From: a bacterium | GTDB taxonomy: Bacteria > Blakebacterota > Blakebacteria > Blakebacterales > Blakebacteraceae | Length of the DNA: 16,323 nucleotides | Assembly: GCA_025774205.1 (NCBI GenBank) | Contig: JALGWK010000036.1 | Coordinates: forward strand, 1-16,323 | Reading direction: 5' to 3' | Made by a program: the position numbers and the translations under genes | Shown here: positions 8,238 to 15,062 of the stretch, one piece after another | Layout: each line of letters opens with the position of its first letter | Position numbering within the stretch: the first letter of the stretch is position 1 | The notes under the pieces: generated by a model | What the model saw: only the letters and a program-made list of their open reading frames with translations | Database searches by the model: none | Told to the model about the DNA's origin: nothing

Positions 8238-8696
8238 TCACCGCTTTACCATGGTGAATATTCCCTCGTCTACCAGCATGCCCTCCTCATAAACCTCGAT
8301 GGTGCCGGTCAGCTTTCCATCCTGAAGGCGCGACTTGCAGAGCACTTCCACGCCGAAGGTGTCGAAGCCCATCCAGAAGGTGCATCGTTCGCCCTCGAAG
8401 GTCACCCGTGAAACACTGGCATTGTCGCCCTGTCCCTGGTAGTTGACCGAGGCCTGGATATCATAACCGCTGCCCTCGGGAGTGAACCGCATGCTCGCGC
8501 TGGCGTTTCCCTCCGAAAGTGAGAGGGTCCCCTCCCAGAGGCCCTGAAAACCTGCCGCCGGGGCGGCGGTCTCCGTAGTGGAAGCCGCCTGACCGCTTCC
8601 GGCGGTCCCGCCGGTCCCGGCACTGCCCGCGCATCCGACCGCGCCGAGAAGAAGGAGGATTGTCACTGGTAGAAATCGATTTATATGGCGCCTCAT
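8238..8696 (-). CDS. Lipoprotein with a C-terminal beta-rich domain
   Basis: The 152-residue product starts MRRHINRF, followed by a hydrophobic stretch ending in the lipobox LGAVGC. Cys22 is the expected lipidation site. A Gly/Ala/Ser/Thr-rich linker runs to about residue 48. The rest alternates short strands: GLWEGTLSLSEG, ASMRFTPEG, then two Cys (C105 and C120) and GKLTGTIEVYEEG. This pattern resembles small calycin-like or other beta-sandwich lipoproteins. ATG 8696 is chosen over an in-frame ATG at 8756 because AGGAG sits about 9 bases upstream and the signal peptide begins there. It is the first gene of a two-gene minus-strand unit. Function unknown. Confidence 0.82.
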   Translation of the reverse strand: MRRHINRFLPVTILLLLGAVGCAGSAGTGGTAGSGQAASTTETAAPAAGFQGLWEGTLSLSEGNASASMRFTPEGSGYDIQASVNYQGQGDNASVSRVTFEGERCTFWMGFDTFGVEVLCKSRLQDGKLTGTIEVYEEGMLVDEGIFTMVKR

Positions 8697-8841
8697 GCCG
8701 TTCACTCCTGAGCTGGATAGTGAACCTGGTGCCCAGTCACGCAGCAACTGTCGCATGACATGACACTAGCAACTCTGTTCTCAACCCTACCGTATCACGA
8801 AATCATCTCACATCAAGAATAATCCTACAGGGGAACATGCC
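8697..8841. promoter_or_regulatory. Divergent intergenic region with short direct repeats
   Basis: This region separates the lipoprotein gene (minus) from the signal-peptide ORF (plus). Two copies of AGCAACT (8743-8749 and 8768-8774) are 25 bases apart and flank a doubled ATGAC (8755-8764). The arrangement could be an operator, but no promoter consensus stands out in either direction. Confidence 0.3.
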
Positions 8842-8976
8842 ATGCACCGACCGATTCCCATCCTGGCAGGATTGATGCTGCTCGGTATCACCCTGATTCC
8901 GACCGACGCCGATGCCCGGGAGTTAAAGCTCACTGTCCAGAGGGGGCTCTACGGCTCCCGGGGGGGAGGCGTATAG
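8842..8976 (+). CDS. 44-residue ORF: signal peptide with a 19-residue mature part, possibly a truncated gene
   Basis: ATG 8842 has AGGGGA at 8829-8834, 7 bases upstream. The product begins MHRPIPILAGLMLLG and has the hydrophobic core and the ADADA end of a Sec signal peptide, with cleavage likely after residue 25. Only RELKLTVQRGLYGSRGGGV follows before TAG. The last 28 bases overlap, tail to tail, the 3' end of the anti-sigma-like gene on the other strand, and no intergenic space or terminator is left between them. Two readings are possible: a small exported peptide, or the 5' stub of a larger secreted-protein gene whose body was deleted. The good start site and signal peptide favour a once-real gene; the family is not recognised. 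Confidence 0.55.
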   Translation: MHRPIPILAGLMLLGITLIPTDADARELKLTVQRGLYGSRGGGV

Positions 8977-10103
8977 CCGGGGGGGATCTTCGGGACGAAG
9001 GCCTCGGGATCGACCTGCTCTCCCCAGCGGAAATCGAACACCCACTTCACTTCATCCCCTTCCACGGTTCCGATCAGCTCGAGCCTCACCGGCAGACCGC
9101 TGAGAGGATCGATCCAGAGTCGTCCCACCCCTTCGAGCACGCCTTCATCGCCGGCTGGAGGATCGTCCACTTCGATACCCGTCACCTCGACCTCCCCGAT
9201 GACCGATTCGCCCAGTTCCCGATAACCGCCGGCGATGAACCGTCGGATGTACTCCTCGGGATCCTGCTCGACGGCCGGGACGGTACGGGAGGATTGATCT
9301 CGATCAACAGGCATCTCCATCCAGGTAGCCTGTTCATGCATCAACCAGACCATCGAATCACCGGCGGGAGGGATGAAGAGGCTCGATACCGGCTGTGAGT
9401 CGGTGATCACATCCCACCTGAATCCGCCCTCCTTCGAGAGGTAGAAGTCCATGTCGACCTCCCGGACCTTCTGCCCTTCTGCCAGCCCTTCTGCCTCCTC
9501 CACCTGTTCGACAGCGGCTTCCGGCTTGACCGCCTCCCGGCGCGAGGGCGTCGGAGCGGCCTCCTGCTGAACCTCGTCACTCCGCACCGCTCTGGCGGCG
9601 GCCGGGGGGGTCACCTTGACCTCATCGCCCTGTGCGATCCGGGCGGCGGCCGGAGCCTCATGTATCTCACTCGCGCCGACCTCCAACTCGGCCGGAACCT
9701 CCGACGCGATATCCCCTGCTCCCCTCTTCCCCTGCCCGACACTGACCTGCATGCTGATCATCATACGGTCGATCGCCGCCATCTGATCGGCCACCTCCGC
9801 CCAGGCAACCGGCACGATCTCCTGCTGCCGGAGCGACAGTCCGGCCACCACCACGATCAGCACCGACAGGGCGGCAGCGGCCCAGCGGACCGCAACCGGC
9901 TGACCGGCGATGAACCATATCCTGGTCGGCCTGATCCCCCTTCTCCTCTCCAGCCGGCGAACGTAGGGATGGGTTGCGAGCTGCTCCCTGAATTCCTGCA
10001 GGCTCTCATCCATGACCCGGTCCACTCCCTCTTCCGGTTCCCCGGACGTGATACCCCTCACCAGCCGGGTGAGGTCATCGGATCCCTTGTTCTGATCGTT
10101 CAT
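8949..10103 (-). CDS. Anti-sigma-like membrane protein with a LolA/RseB-like periplasmic domain
   Basis: This 384-residue protein has a cytoplasmic N-terminus (about 1-70, acidic then Arg-rich). One transmembrane helix follows at about 72-92, then a periplasmic region. After WAEVADQMAAIDRMMISMQVS comes a low-complexity insert rich in Ala, Glu and Pro (about 125-212). A beta-rich part follows, with FYLSKEGGFRWDVI, WMEMPVD and the Arg/Asp pattern GRLWIDPLSGLPVRLELIG. That second part resembles LolA/RseB-type folds used to sense lipids or envelope damage. ATG 10103 starts 4 bases after the sigma-factor stop, with GGAGG upstream; an in-frame ATG at 10178 lies inside the sigma gene and is rejected. 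No zinc-finger HxxxCxxC anti-sigma motif is visible. The sigma partnership is inferred from gene order and topology. Confidence 0.8.
   Translation of the reverse strand: MNDQNKGSDDLTRLVRGITSGEPEEGVDRVMDESLQEFREQLATHPYVRRLERRRGIRPTRIWFIAGQPVAVRWAAAALSVLIVVVAGLSLRQQEIVPVAWAEVADQMAAIDRMMISMQVSVGQGKRGAGDIASEVPAELEVGASEIHEAPAAARIAQGDEVKVTPPAAARAVRSDEVQQEAAPTPSRREAVKPEAAVEQVEEAEGLAEGQKVREVDMDFYLSKEGGFRWDVITDSQPVSSLFIPPAGDSMVWLMHEQATWMEMPVDRDQSSRTVPAVEQDPEEYIRRFIAGGYRELGESVIGEVEVTGIEVDDPPAGDEGVLEGVGRLWIDPLSGLPVRLELIGTVEGDEVKWVFDFRWGEQVDPEAFVPKIPPGYTPPPREP
9558..9653 (-). repeat. 48-bp imperfect tandem repeat inside the anti-sigma-like gene
   Basis: Two 16-codon units encode PAAARIAQGDEVKVTP and PAAARAVRSDEVQQEA (residues 151-182). 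The shared core PAAAR....DEV is clear, and the DNA is similar but not identical. The repeat lies in the low-complexity insert and indicates growth of that insert by tandem duplication. Confidence 0.75.
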
Positions 10104-10107
10104 GACA

Positions 10108-10695
10108 TCATCCCTCCGCCGGGTTGAGCCCGAGCCCGGCCAGGTGTTCCCTGAGTTTCGCCAGCCCCTTCGAGACATGGGAGCGAGCGGTGACCTCGGA
10201 ACAGCCCAGCACCCGGCCTATTACATCGAACTGCTGGTCCTCCAGCAGGCGCAGGAGTACCGCCTGGGCCTGCTTTCGGGGCAACGTGGAGATCCCCTCC
10301 CGGATGAGCGGCAGCACTTCCCGGTCAGGAACCGGGGCTCCACTCTCCACCATGGCCAGGTCCGGAACTACCTCAGCCACTTCTGGAACGGTCACCTCCC
10401 GCTCACGCCGACGGGTGCCCTTGCGCAGGATATCGTAGGAAGAACTGATGCAGACCCTGATGATGTAGCCGTGCGGATTGGGATGGCGGTGGATCCTGCG
10501 AAGATGTTTCCAGATGTAGATCAGGGCGTTCTGGAAGGCATCGGCCGCGTCATCGGGATCGTTGACGATCCCCGCCACGACACTCTTCATGCGGCCCTCC
10601 ACCGGGCCTATCAGGTCTGCGTACAGCTGATCAGCTGTTTCCACGTACGACACCCATCGGTTTGCAGGAATGGACTCCGGTTGCCCTCCTGTCAC
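10108..10695 (-). CDS. ECF-type RNA polymerase sigma factor
   Basis: The protein has up to 195 residues. Sigma region 2 shows DPDDAADAFQNALIYIWKHL and HPNPHGYIIRVC. Region 4, after an acidic linker, shows LPRKQAQAVLLRLLEDQQ and the helix-turn-helix GCSEVTARSHVSKGLAKLRE. Regions 1.1 and 3 are absent, as in ECF factors. Such factors redirect RNA polymerase to stress or envelope genes and are held by an anti-sigma encoded next door, here the downstream membrane protein. The start is uncertain. GTG 10695 is the first possible codon in frame but has a poor ribosome-binding site. A TATACA box at 10697-10702 would, if used as a -10, put transcription start below that GTG, making GTG 10653 or 10644 more likely. 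Confidence 0.88.
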   Translation of the reverse strand: MTGGQPESIPANRWVSYVETADQLYADLIGPVEGRMKSVVAGIVNDPDDAADAFQNALIYIWKHLRRIHRHPNPHGYIIRVCISSSYDILRKGTRRREREVTVPEVAEVVPDLAMVESGAPVPDREVLPLIREGISTLPRKQAQAVLLRLLEDQQFDVIGRVLGCSEVTARSHVSKGLAKLREHLAGLGLNPAEG

Positions 10696-10740
10696 CTGTA
10701 TAGCGCAGGCGCGCTCCGGATGTGTAACGGATTACCTCAA

Positions 10741-10775
10741 GAAAACGCCCCCTCCGGTCGGAACCGGAAGGGGCG
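10741..10775 (-). terminator. Intrinsic terminator of the cold-shock gene
   Basis: On the minus strand a 13-bp stem (10746-10758 with 10763-10775; one G-U pair) closes a 4-base loop and is followed at once by TTTTC. It lies about 27 bases after the cold-shock stop codon and before the sigma-factor gene, so the two genes are separate transcripts. Confidence 0.9.
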
Positions 10776-10801
10776 CGATAGTGTTCAGTCCAGGCGTCGT
10801 G

Positions 10802-11005
10802 TCAGATCTTGACAACGTTCTCCGCTGCCGGACCCTTGTCACCCTGAACGATGTCGAACTCGACACGGTCGCCTTCGCTCAAAGTCTTGAAGCCTTCACC
10901 CTGGATTGCAGAGTGGTGTACGAAACAGTCCTTGGAACCATCATCCTGCGTGATGAAACCAAAGCCCTTGGCGTCGTTGAACCACTTCACTGTTCCTTGT
11001 GCCAT
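10802..11005 (-). CDS. Cold-shock domain protein (CspA family)
   Basis: This 67-residue protein is a single cold-shock domain: [18 protein letters not shown] with RNP1 KGFGFI (13-18), RNP2 in CFVHHSAI, and the end [10 protein letters not shown]. These small five-strand barrels bind single-stranded RNA and DNA and act as RNA chaperones and antiterminators. The length is normal for the family. RNP2 carries Cys at residue 27 where Val or Ile is commoner. ATG 11005 is preceded by AAAGGA at a slightly long spacing. It is monocistronic: a strong terminator follows, and another terminator-like hairpin lies about 105 bases upstream. Several leader hairpins suggest post-transcriptional control. Confidence 0.96.
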   Translation of the reverse strand: MAQGTVKWFNDAKGFGFITQDDGSKDCFVHHSAIQGEGFKTLSEGDRVEFDIVQGDKGPAAENVVKI

Positions 11006-11107
11006 TGTAATCGTATTCCTTTGTTCTAAGCCTTTCGGCTCGCCATACCAAACCCGAGCATTTGCCGGGTACTACCACAACGTGGAGCTGGTGCTGGTGT
11101 CCTATAA
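11006..11107 (-). promoter_or_regulatory. Structured leader of the cold-shock gene
   Basis: Three small hairpins lie in series between the upstream terminator and the ATG. CCAC/GTGG (11075-11078 and 11082-11085) has a 3-base loop. ACCCG/CGGGT (11052-11056 and 11066-11070) has an inner GC pair. The third is a 5-bp stem closed by a GAAA tetraloop on the minus strand (11028-11041), just upstream of the ribosome-binding site. Cold-shock genes often have structured, temperature-responsive leaders, so this is a candidate for such control; folding was done by eye. Confidence 0.5.
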
Positions 11108-11153
11108 ACAAAAAAGCACCCGGGCAATGACGCGTAACCCCGGTGCTTGTTTT
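11108..11153 (-). terminator. Intrinsic terminator between the M3 peptidase and cold-shock genes
   Basis: The arms AAGCACCCGGG (11114-11124) and CCCCGGTGCTT (11138-11148) pair with one bulge around a 13-base loop. On the minus strand the stem runs directly into six T, a strong terminator for the peptidase transcript or an attenuator for a longer cold-shock transcript. On the plus strand the tail TTGTTTTG is weaker, so bidirectional use is possible. Confidence 0.8.
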
Positions 11154-11197
11154 GAATAGTCCATCCGGTACTGCCTCTACGTCGTGCTTAATTATCA

Positions 11198-11225
11198 ATC
11201 ATAGCGGCATTCCGACACACTTCAA
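11198..11225 (-). promoter_or_regulatory. Candidate sigma-70-type promoter upstream of the terminator
   Basis: Read on the minus strand, TTGAAG and TATGAT are separated by 16 bases, close to the TTGACA/TATAAT consensus. They lie 64 bases past the M3 peptidase stop, and transcription would start near 11191. The transcript would then meet the terminator at 11153-11108 before reaching the cold-shock gene. It therefore gives either an RNA of about 80 bases or an attenuated cold-shock mRNA. Confidence 0.4.
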
Positions 11226-11288
11226 GGACAATTATCGGATTGGCTGAACTTAGCCGAATCGCCGGAATCGTCTTTTCAACTACCTCCC

Positions 11289-13391
11289 CTACTTGCCCGG
11301 GATCAATCCCCGCCCGATGAGCAGCGCCTCGATGGACGGTTCACGCCCCCGGAAGGCAGTATAGAGTTCCATCCCTGGCCGGGTCCCACCCCGCGATAGA
11401 ACCTCGCGACGGAGCCGTTCGGCCGTCTCACGATCGAAGAGGGTCGTCTCCTTGAAGGCCTGGAAGGCGTCCTTATCGAGGACCTCGGCCCAGATGTAGG
11501 CGTAGTAGCCGGAAGCGTACCCACCCGAGAAGATGTGGGAGAAGTAGGTGCTCCGGTACCGGGGGATGATCTCCTCGATCATCCCGACCCGCTCCATTTC
11601 GGTAGTCTCAAAGGCATCGATATCAAGCTCTTCCGTTTCGGAGAGGGTGTGCCAGGCCAGGTCGAGGTAGGATGCGGCCATGTATTCGAGGGTGATGAAA
11701 CCCTGATTGAAAGTTCCCGCTGCCTGAAGCTTCTCGATCAGTTCATCGGGAATGACCTCTCCGGTCTGGTAGTGCCGGGCGTACTCACGGACTACCTCCG
11801 GCTCGTTCATCCAATTCTCCATGATCTGGGAGGGGAACTCAACGAAATCGCGCGGGACCGCCGTCCCAGAGAGGGAGGGATAGGTAACGTCGGAGAGGAG
11901 TCCATGGAGGGCGTGACCGAACTCGTGGGCCAGGGTCGAGGCGTCGATGGCAGCCAGGAGCGCCGGGGTATCGGCCGTCGGGCCGGGGAAGTTGAAGTTG
12001 GTGGTGACAATCGCCTTGTCGCCATAGAGACGCGACTGGGGCCTGAGATCGTTCATCCACGCCCCACCCGACTTGCTCTCGCGGGCATAGAAGTCCATGT
12101 ACATGACGCCCAGGTGGGAGCCGTCGGCCTCCTTCACCTCGAAGACCTGCTGGTCGGGGTGCCAGGTCGGCACATCCTGCAGCTCGGTGAAGGTGAGGCC
12201 CCACAGGCGGGTGGCCAGACTGAGAACCCCGTCGCGGACCGACTCGAGCGGGAAGTAGGGCCGCAGGATCTCCTCATCGAGGTCGAACCGCGCCTTGCGC
12301 ACCTTCTCGGTGTAGTAGCGCCAGTCCCAGCCCTTCAGTTCATCATCGATCCCTTCGGCCCGCATCATCTCCTCCAGCGCGGCCCGTTCCTCTTTCCCCA
12401 CCCTGAGGGCAGGTTCCATGATCTGGTCGAGGAAGTTGTACACGTTGGCCGGGGTCTCGGCCATGTTGTTGGAGAGGACGAAGTGGGCGTGGGTCTCGTA
12501 GCCTCTCAGGGCCGCCCCTTCCGCGCGGAGAGTGGCCATCCGACCGAGGATCTGCTTGTTGTCATTCTCGTTGTCGTTGTCGCCCCGCATGGCGTATCCC
12601 ATGAAGAGCTGCCGCCTCAATTCCCGGTTCGGAGAGAACTGCAGGAAGGGGTTGATGCTCGGGCGCTGCAGCGTGAAGGCCCAGCCGCCGTCATACTCCC
12701 GTCGTTCCGACTCGGCCGCCGCGGCGGCCACCAGGTTGGCCGGGATGTCACCCAGGTCAGCTTCATCAGTGACATGGATCGAAAAATCATTGGTCTCTGC
12801 CAGAAGGTTCTGCCCGAAGGTCTGCGACAGTTCGGCCAGTTCGCTGTTGATCTCACGCAGGCGATCCTGCGTCGCCTCATCGAGACCGATGCCGCTCCTG
12901 ACGAAAGCCTTGTTCGTCTCCTCCAGCAGCCGCATCTGCTCCGGGTTCAGGCCAAGCGATTCACGCTGCTCGAAGACGGTGTTCACCCGCTCGTAAAGAT
13001 CACGGTTGAAGGTGATGTCGTCGCCGTGGGCCGACAGTTCCGGGGCGATGGTGCTTGCGATCTCGCGCAGTTTTTCGTTGCCATGGGCGCCCTCGACAGC
13101 GAAGAAGACGCTGGAGACCCTGGTCAGGGCCTGGCCGCTGCGCTCCAGGGCCACGATCGTGTTCTCGAAGGTCGGCGCCTCGCTGGTGCTGACGATGGCT
13201 TCGATCTCCACCCGGTGCTCCGCCATGGTGGTCCGGAAAGCCGGAAGATAGTGCTTCTCCCTGATCTCATCGAAGGGCGGCACGCCGAAGGGCGTATTCC
13301 ACTCCGTGAGGAGCGGATTGTTACCCGTCGAGGAGCACGCAACGGCTCCGAGAAGAAGGATCAGACTGGCGAAGGGGGCGAGAGACCTCAT
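11289..13391 (-). CDS. M3-family metallopeptidase lipoprotein (Dcp/oligopeptidase A-like)
   Basis: This 700-residue zinc peptidase has HEFGH at 489-493. The third zinc ligand E518 lies in DFVEFPSQ, 25 residues after the second His, as in the M3 family. The substrate-binding stretch is FSGGYASGYYAYIW (621-634). The N-terminus MRSLAPFASLILLLGAVACSS has a lipobox with Cys19, so the mature enzyme should be lipid-anchored in the envelope. E. coli Dcp and OpdA, by contrast, lack a lipobox. Length and the N-terminal PPFDEIREKHYLPAF segment match Dcp-type peptidyl-dipeptidases, which trim short peptides. ATG 13391 has AGGAG upstream. The SDR gene lies 61 bases upstream on the same strand with no terminator seen between them. 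A strong terminator follows at 11153-11108. Confidence 0.95.
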   Translation of the reverse strand: MRSLAPFASLILLLGAVACSSTGNNPLLTEWNTPFGVPPFDEIREKHYLPAFRTTMAEHRVEIEAIVSTSEAPTFENTIVALERSGQALTRVSSVFFAVEGAHGNEKLREIASTIAPELSAHGDDITFNRDLYERVNTVFEQRESLGLNPEQMRLLEETNKAFVRSGIGLDEATQDRLREINSELAELSQTFGQNLLAETNDFSIHVTDEADLGDIPANLVAAAAAESERREYDGGWAFTLQRPSINPFLQFSPNRELRRQLFMGYAMRGDNDNENDNKQILGRMATLRAEGAALRGYETHAHFVLSNNMAETPANVYNFLDQIMEPALRVGKEERAALEEMMRAEGIDDELKGWDWRYYTEKVRKARFDLDEEILRPYFPLESVRDGVLSLATRLWGLTFTELQDVPTWHPDQQVFEVKEADGSHLGVMYMDFYARESKSGGAWMNDLRPQSRLYGDKAIVTTNFNFPGPTADTPALLAAIDASTLAHEFGHALHGLLSDVTYPSLSGTAVPRDFVEFPSQIMENWMNEPEVVREYARHYQTGEVIPDELIEKLQAAGTFNQGFITLEYMAASYLDLAWHTLSETEELDIDAFETTEMERVGMIEEIIPRYRSTYFSHIFSGGYASGYYAYIWAEVLDKDAFQAFKETTLFDRETAERLRREVLSRGGTRPGMELYTAFRGREPSIEALLIGRGLIPGK

Positions 13392-13452
13392 GTGACGACT
13401 CCTGGTGGTTGTGTCAGGGATGTATGCAGATGATAGAAACTACTTCATCAAC

Positions 13453-14352
13453 TCACCGGTGGAAATCGAAACTGACACCGGTCAGTTCCTCCGAGACTTC
13501 CCACAGCTTCCTGGCGACATCCTCATCGTGAGAAGCGTCGTTCGACTTCACCTTTTTCGGATAGCCGCGCTGCTCCATGAGTCCACGTGGCCCGGCGTAA
13601 TCCCCACCTTTCATACTATCGGACAGGGCGGCATAGAGGGTCGGCAGAGCACCCATGGGGGGTTTCTGAGAGGCGAACCGGTTCATGAACCGCAGCGTCG
13701 ATGCATGCCTCTGCAGGTTTGTTCCGGTCCAGCCCGGATGGGCGGCGGTCGCATCCATCCTGATTCCGGCCTTCTCCAGTCGCCGCTGCAGCTCGTAGGT
13801 GAAAAGAAGATTGGCCAGCTTGCTCACCGCGTAAACGCTCATTGGACTGTAGGACTGTTCCGCGTTCAGGTTGTCGAAATCGATCTTCCCGAATCGATGT
13901 CCCATGCTGCTCACTGTCACCACCCGCGCTCCCGGAGTGTTCCTGAGCAGATCAAAGAGCAGACCGGTGAGCGCAAAGTGTCCGAGATGGTTGGTGCCGA
14001 ACTGCATTTCGAATCCGTCGGCAGTCTCCTGCCGCTCCGGGATCATCATCACTCCGGCGTTGTTGATAAGGAAGTCGAGGGCGTCGTACCGGCCGGTGTA
14101 TGACTCGACGAAGGTCTTTACCGAGGCAAGATCGCTCAGGTCGAGTTCCATGACCTCCAGATCAACCTCAGGATTCCTCGTCCTGATGGATTCTGCCGCC
14201 CCGGTCCCCTTCTCCAGATTCCGGCAGGCCATGACCACCCGGGCGCCCTTTTCCGCCATCGCCCGGGCCGTCTCCAGGCCGATCCCACTGTTGGCACCAG
14301 TGACGATCACGTGTTTGCCCGTCAGATCGTTAATATCCGTTTCATTCCACAT
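13453..14352 (-). CDS. Short-chain dehydrogenase/reductase (retinol dehydrogenase-like subgroup)
   Basis: This is a complete 299-residue classical SDR. The cofactor motif TGANSGIG is at 18-25, followed by ACRN, whose Arg suggests NADP preference. The stabilising NNAG is at 97-100 and the catalytic Ser at 148/149 (TVSSMGH). Y174 and K178 lie in YAVSKLAN, and HPGWTGTNL follows the active site. The subgroup includes WW-domain oxidoreductase and retinol dehydrogenase relatives whose bacterial substrates are mostly unknown. ATG 14352 has a weak GGGAGAG upstream. It lies between the beta-barrel-like protein (68-base gap) and the M3 peptidase (61-base gap) on the same strand; a functional link to either is not evident. 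Confidence 0.93.
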   Translation of the reverse strand: MWNETDINDLTGKHVIVTGANSGIGLETARAMAEKGARVVMACRNLEKGTGAAESIRTRNPEVDLEVMELDLSDLASVKTFVESYTGRYDALDFLINNAGVMMIPERQETADGFEMQFGTNHLGHFALTGLLFDLLRNTPGARVVTVSSMGHRFGKIDFDNLNAEQSYSPMSVYAVSKLANLLFTYELQRRLEKAGIRMDATAAHPGWTGTNLQRHASTLRFMNRFASQKPPMGALPTLYAALSDSMKGGDYAGPRGLMEQRGYPKKVKSNDASHDEDVARKLWEVSEELTGVSFDFHR

Positions 14353-14420
14353 GGTTCAACACTCTCCCGGTCACTGCCATGAATACAGAGTGAGATGCAG
14401 GCGATTCAGATGGTGAGATA

Positions 14421-15062
14421 TTACCTCGAAATCCGCAATCCGGTCGACAGCCCCAGATATCGGTTTTCAACGTACATCACACCGACATTCAGGGTCTCGG
14501 ACAGGAACAGGGAGATCCCGTAATTGATGTTCAGTCCATCGTAGGAGATGAACGGCAGCACTTTCTCTTTATAGAAATAGCTCACCGTACCTATCGGGTA
14601 GAGCCTGTCTCCATCTTTCAGGTAGCCGGCTGCGCCGAGCGATATCCGGATTGGTGGACCGAGTACGTCCTCCAGGTTCTTGGTCAGGCTGAGAAAGATC
14701 GATTGATCCGACGCATCAGCCCTGACACTGCCGATCCCGGCAACGATGCCAGGCCGGAGTTCCTGCTCCTGAAGCAGCAGCGTCCGGGCAGTGAAGACCA
14801 CCGAACGGCTGGTAGCCAGATAACTCACACCAACATCGAGCCTGGGCGAGAGGGCCATTTTCACCCCGGTGATGAAGGTCTCTTCACCATCAGGGAACAC
14901 CAGGGCCCGGGTCAGGATGGTGCTGGTCGAGAGCATGGTTTCGGTGCTGAAGACCGATCCGGAACAGATAGGACAATTCGGTCCGCACTCCTGAGCCCCG
15001 ACATTCGGAGTGCCGGACAGCATCAGCGGGACGATCAGCATCACAGCGGCAGACAGTTTCAC
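14421..15062 (-). CDS. Secreted, outer-membrane beta-barrel-like protein
   Basis: The 213-residue product has a Sec signal peptide ending NVGA, with cleavage likely before Q24. The mature part begins QECGPNCPICSG with three Cys (26, 30, 33). The rest is alternating strands typical of small outer-membrane barrels: ITGVKMALSPRLDVGVSYLA, ISLGAAGYLKDGD, and ending in GLSTGLRISR. A terminal phenylalanine, common in barrel proteins, is missing. I chose GTG 15062 because GGGGAGG ends 6 bases upstream. An in-frame TTG at 15068 abuts that site, and the ATG at 15064 is out of frame and stops at once. The Cys cluster is not a haem motif (no CXXCH) and may form a disulfide or bind metal. Specific role unknown. 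Confidence 0.72.
   Translation of the reverse strand: MKLSAAVMLIVPLMLSGTPNVGAQECGPNCPICSGSVFSTETMLSTSTILTRALVFPDGEETFITGVKMALSPRLDVGVSYLATSRSVVFTARTLLLQEQELRPGIVAGIGSVRADASDQSIFLSLTKNLEDVLGPPIRISLGAAGYLKDGDRLYPIGTVSYFYKEKVLPFISYDGLNINYGISLFLSETLNVGVMYVENRYLGLSTGLRISR

Noticed and set aside
11535-13433. 632-codon open frame antisense to the M3 peptidase
   Set aside because: High GC at third codon positions often opens long antisense frames. The product has no domain pattern, while the other strand encodes a complete peptidase with its zinc site.
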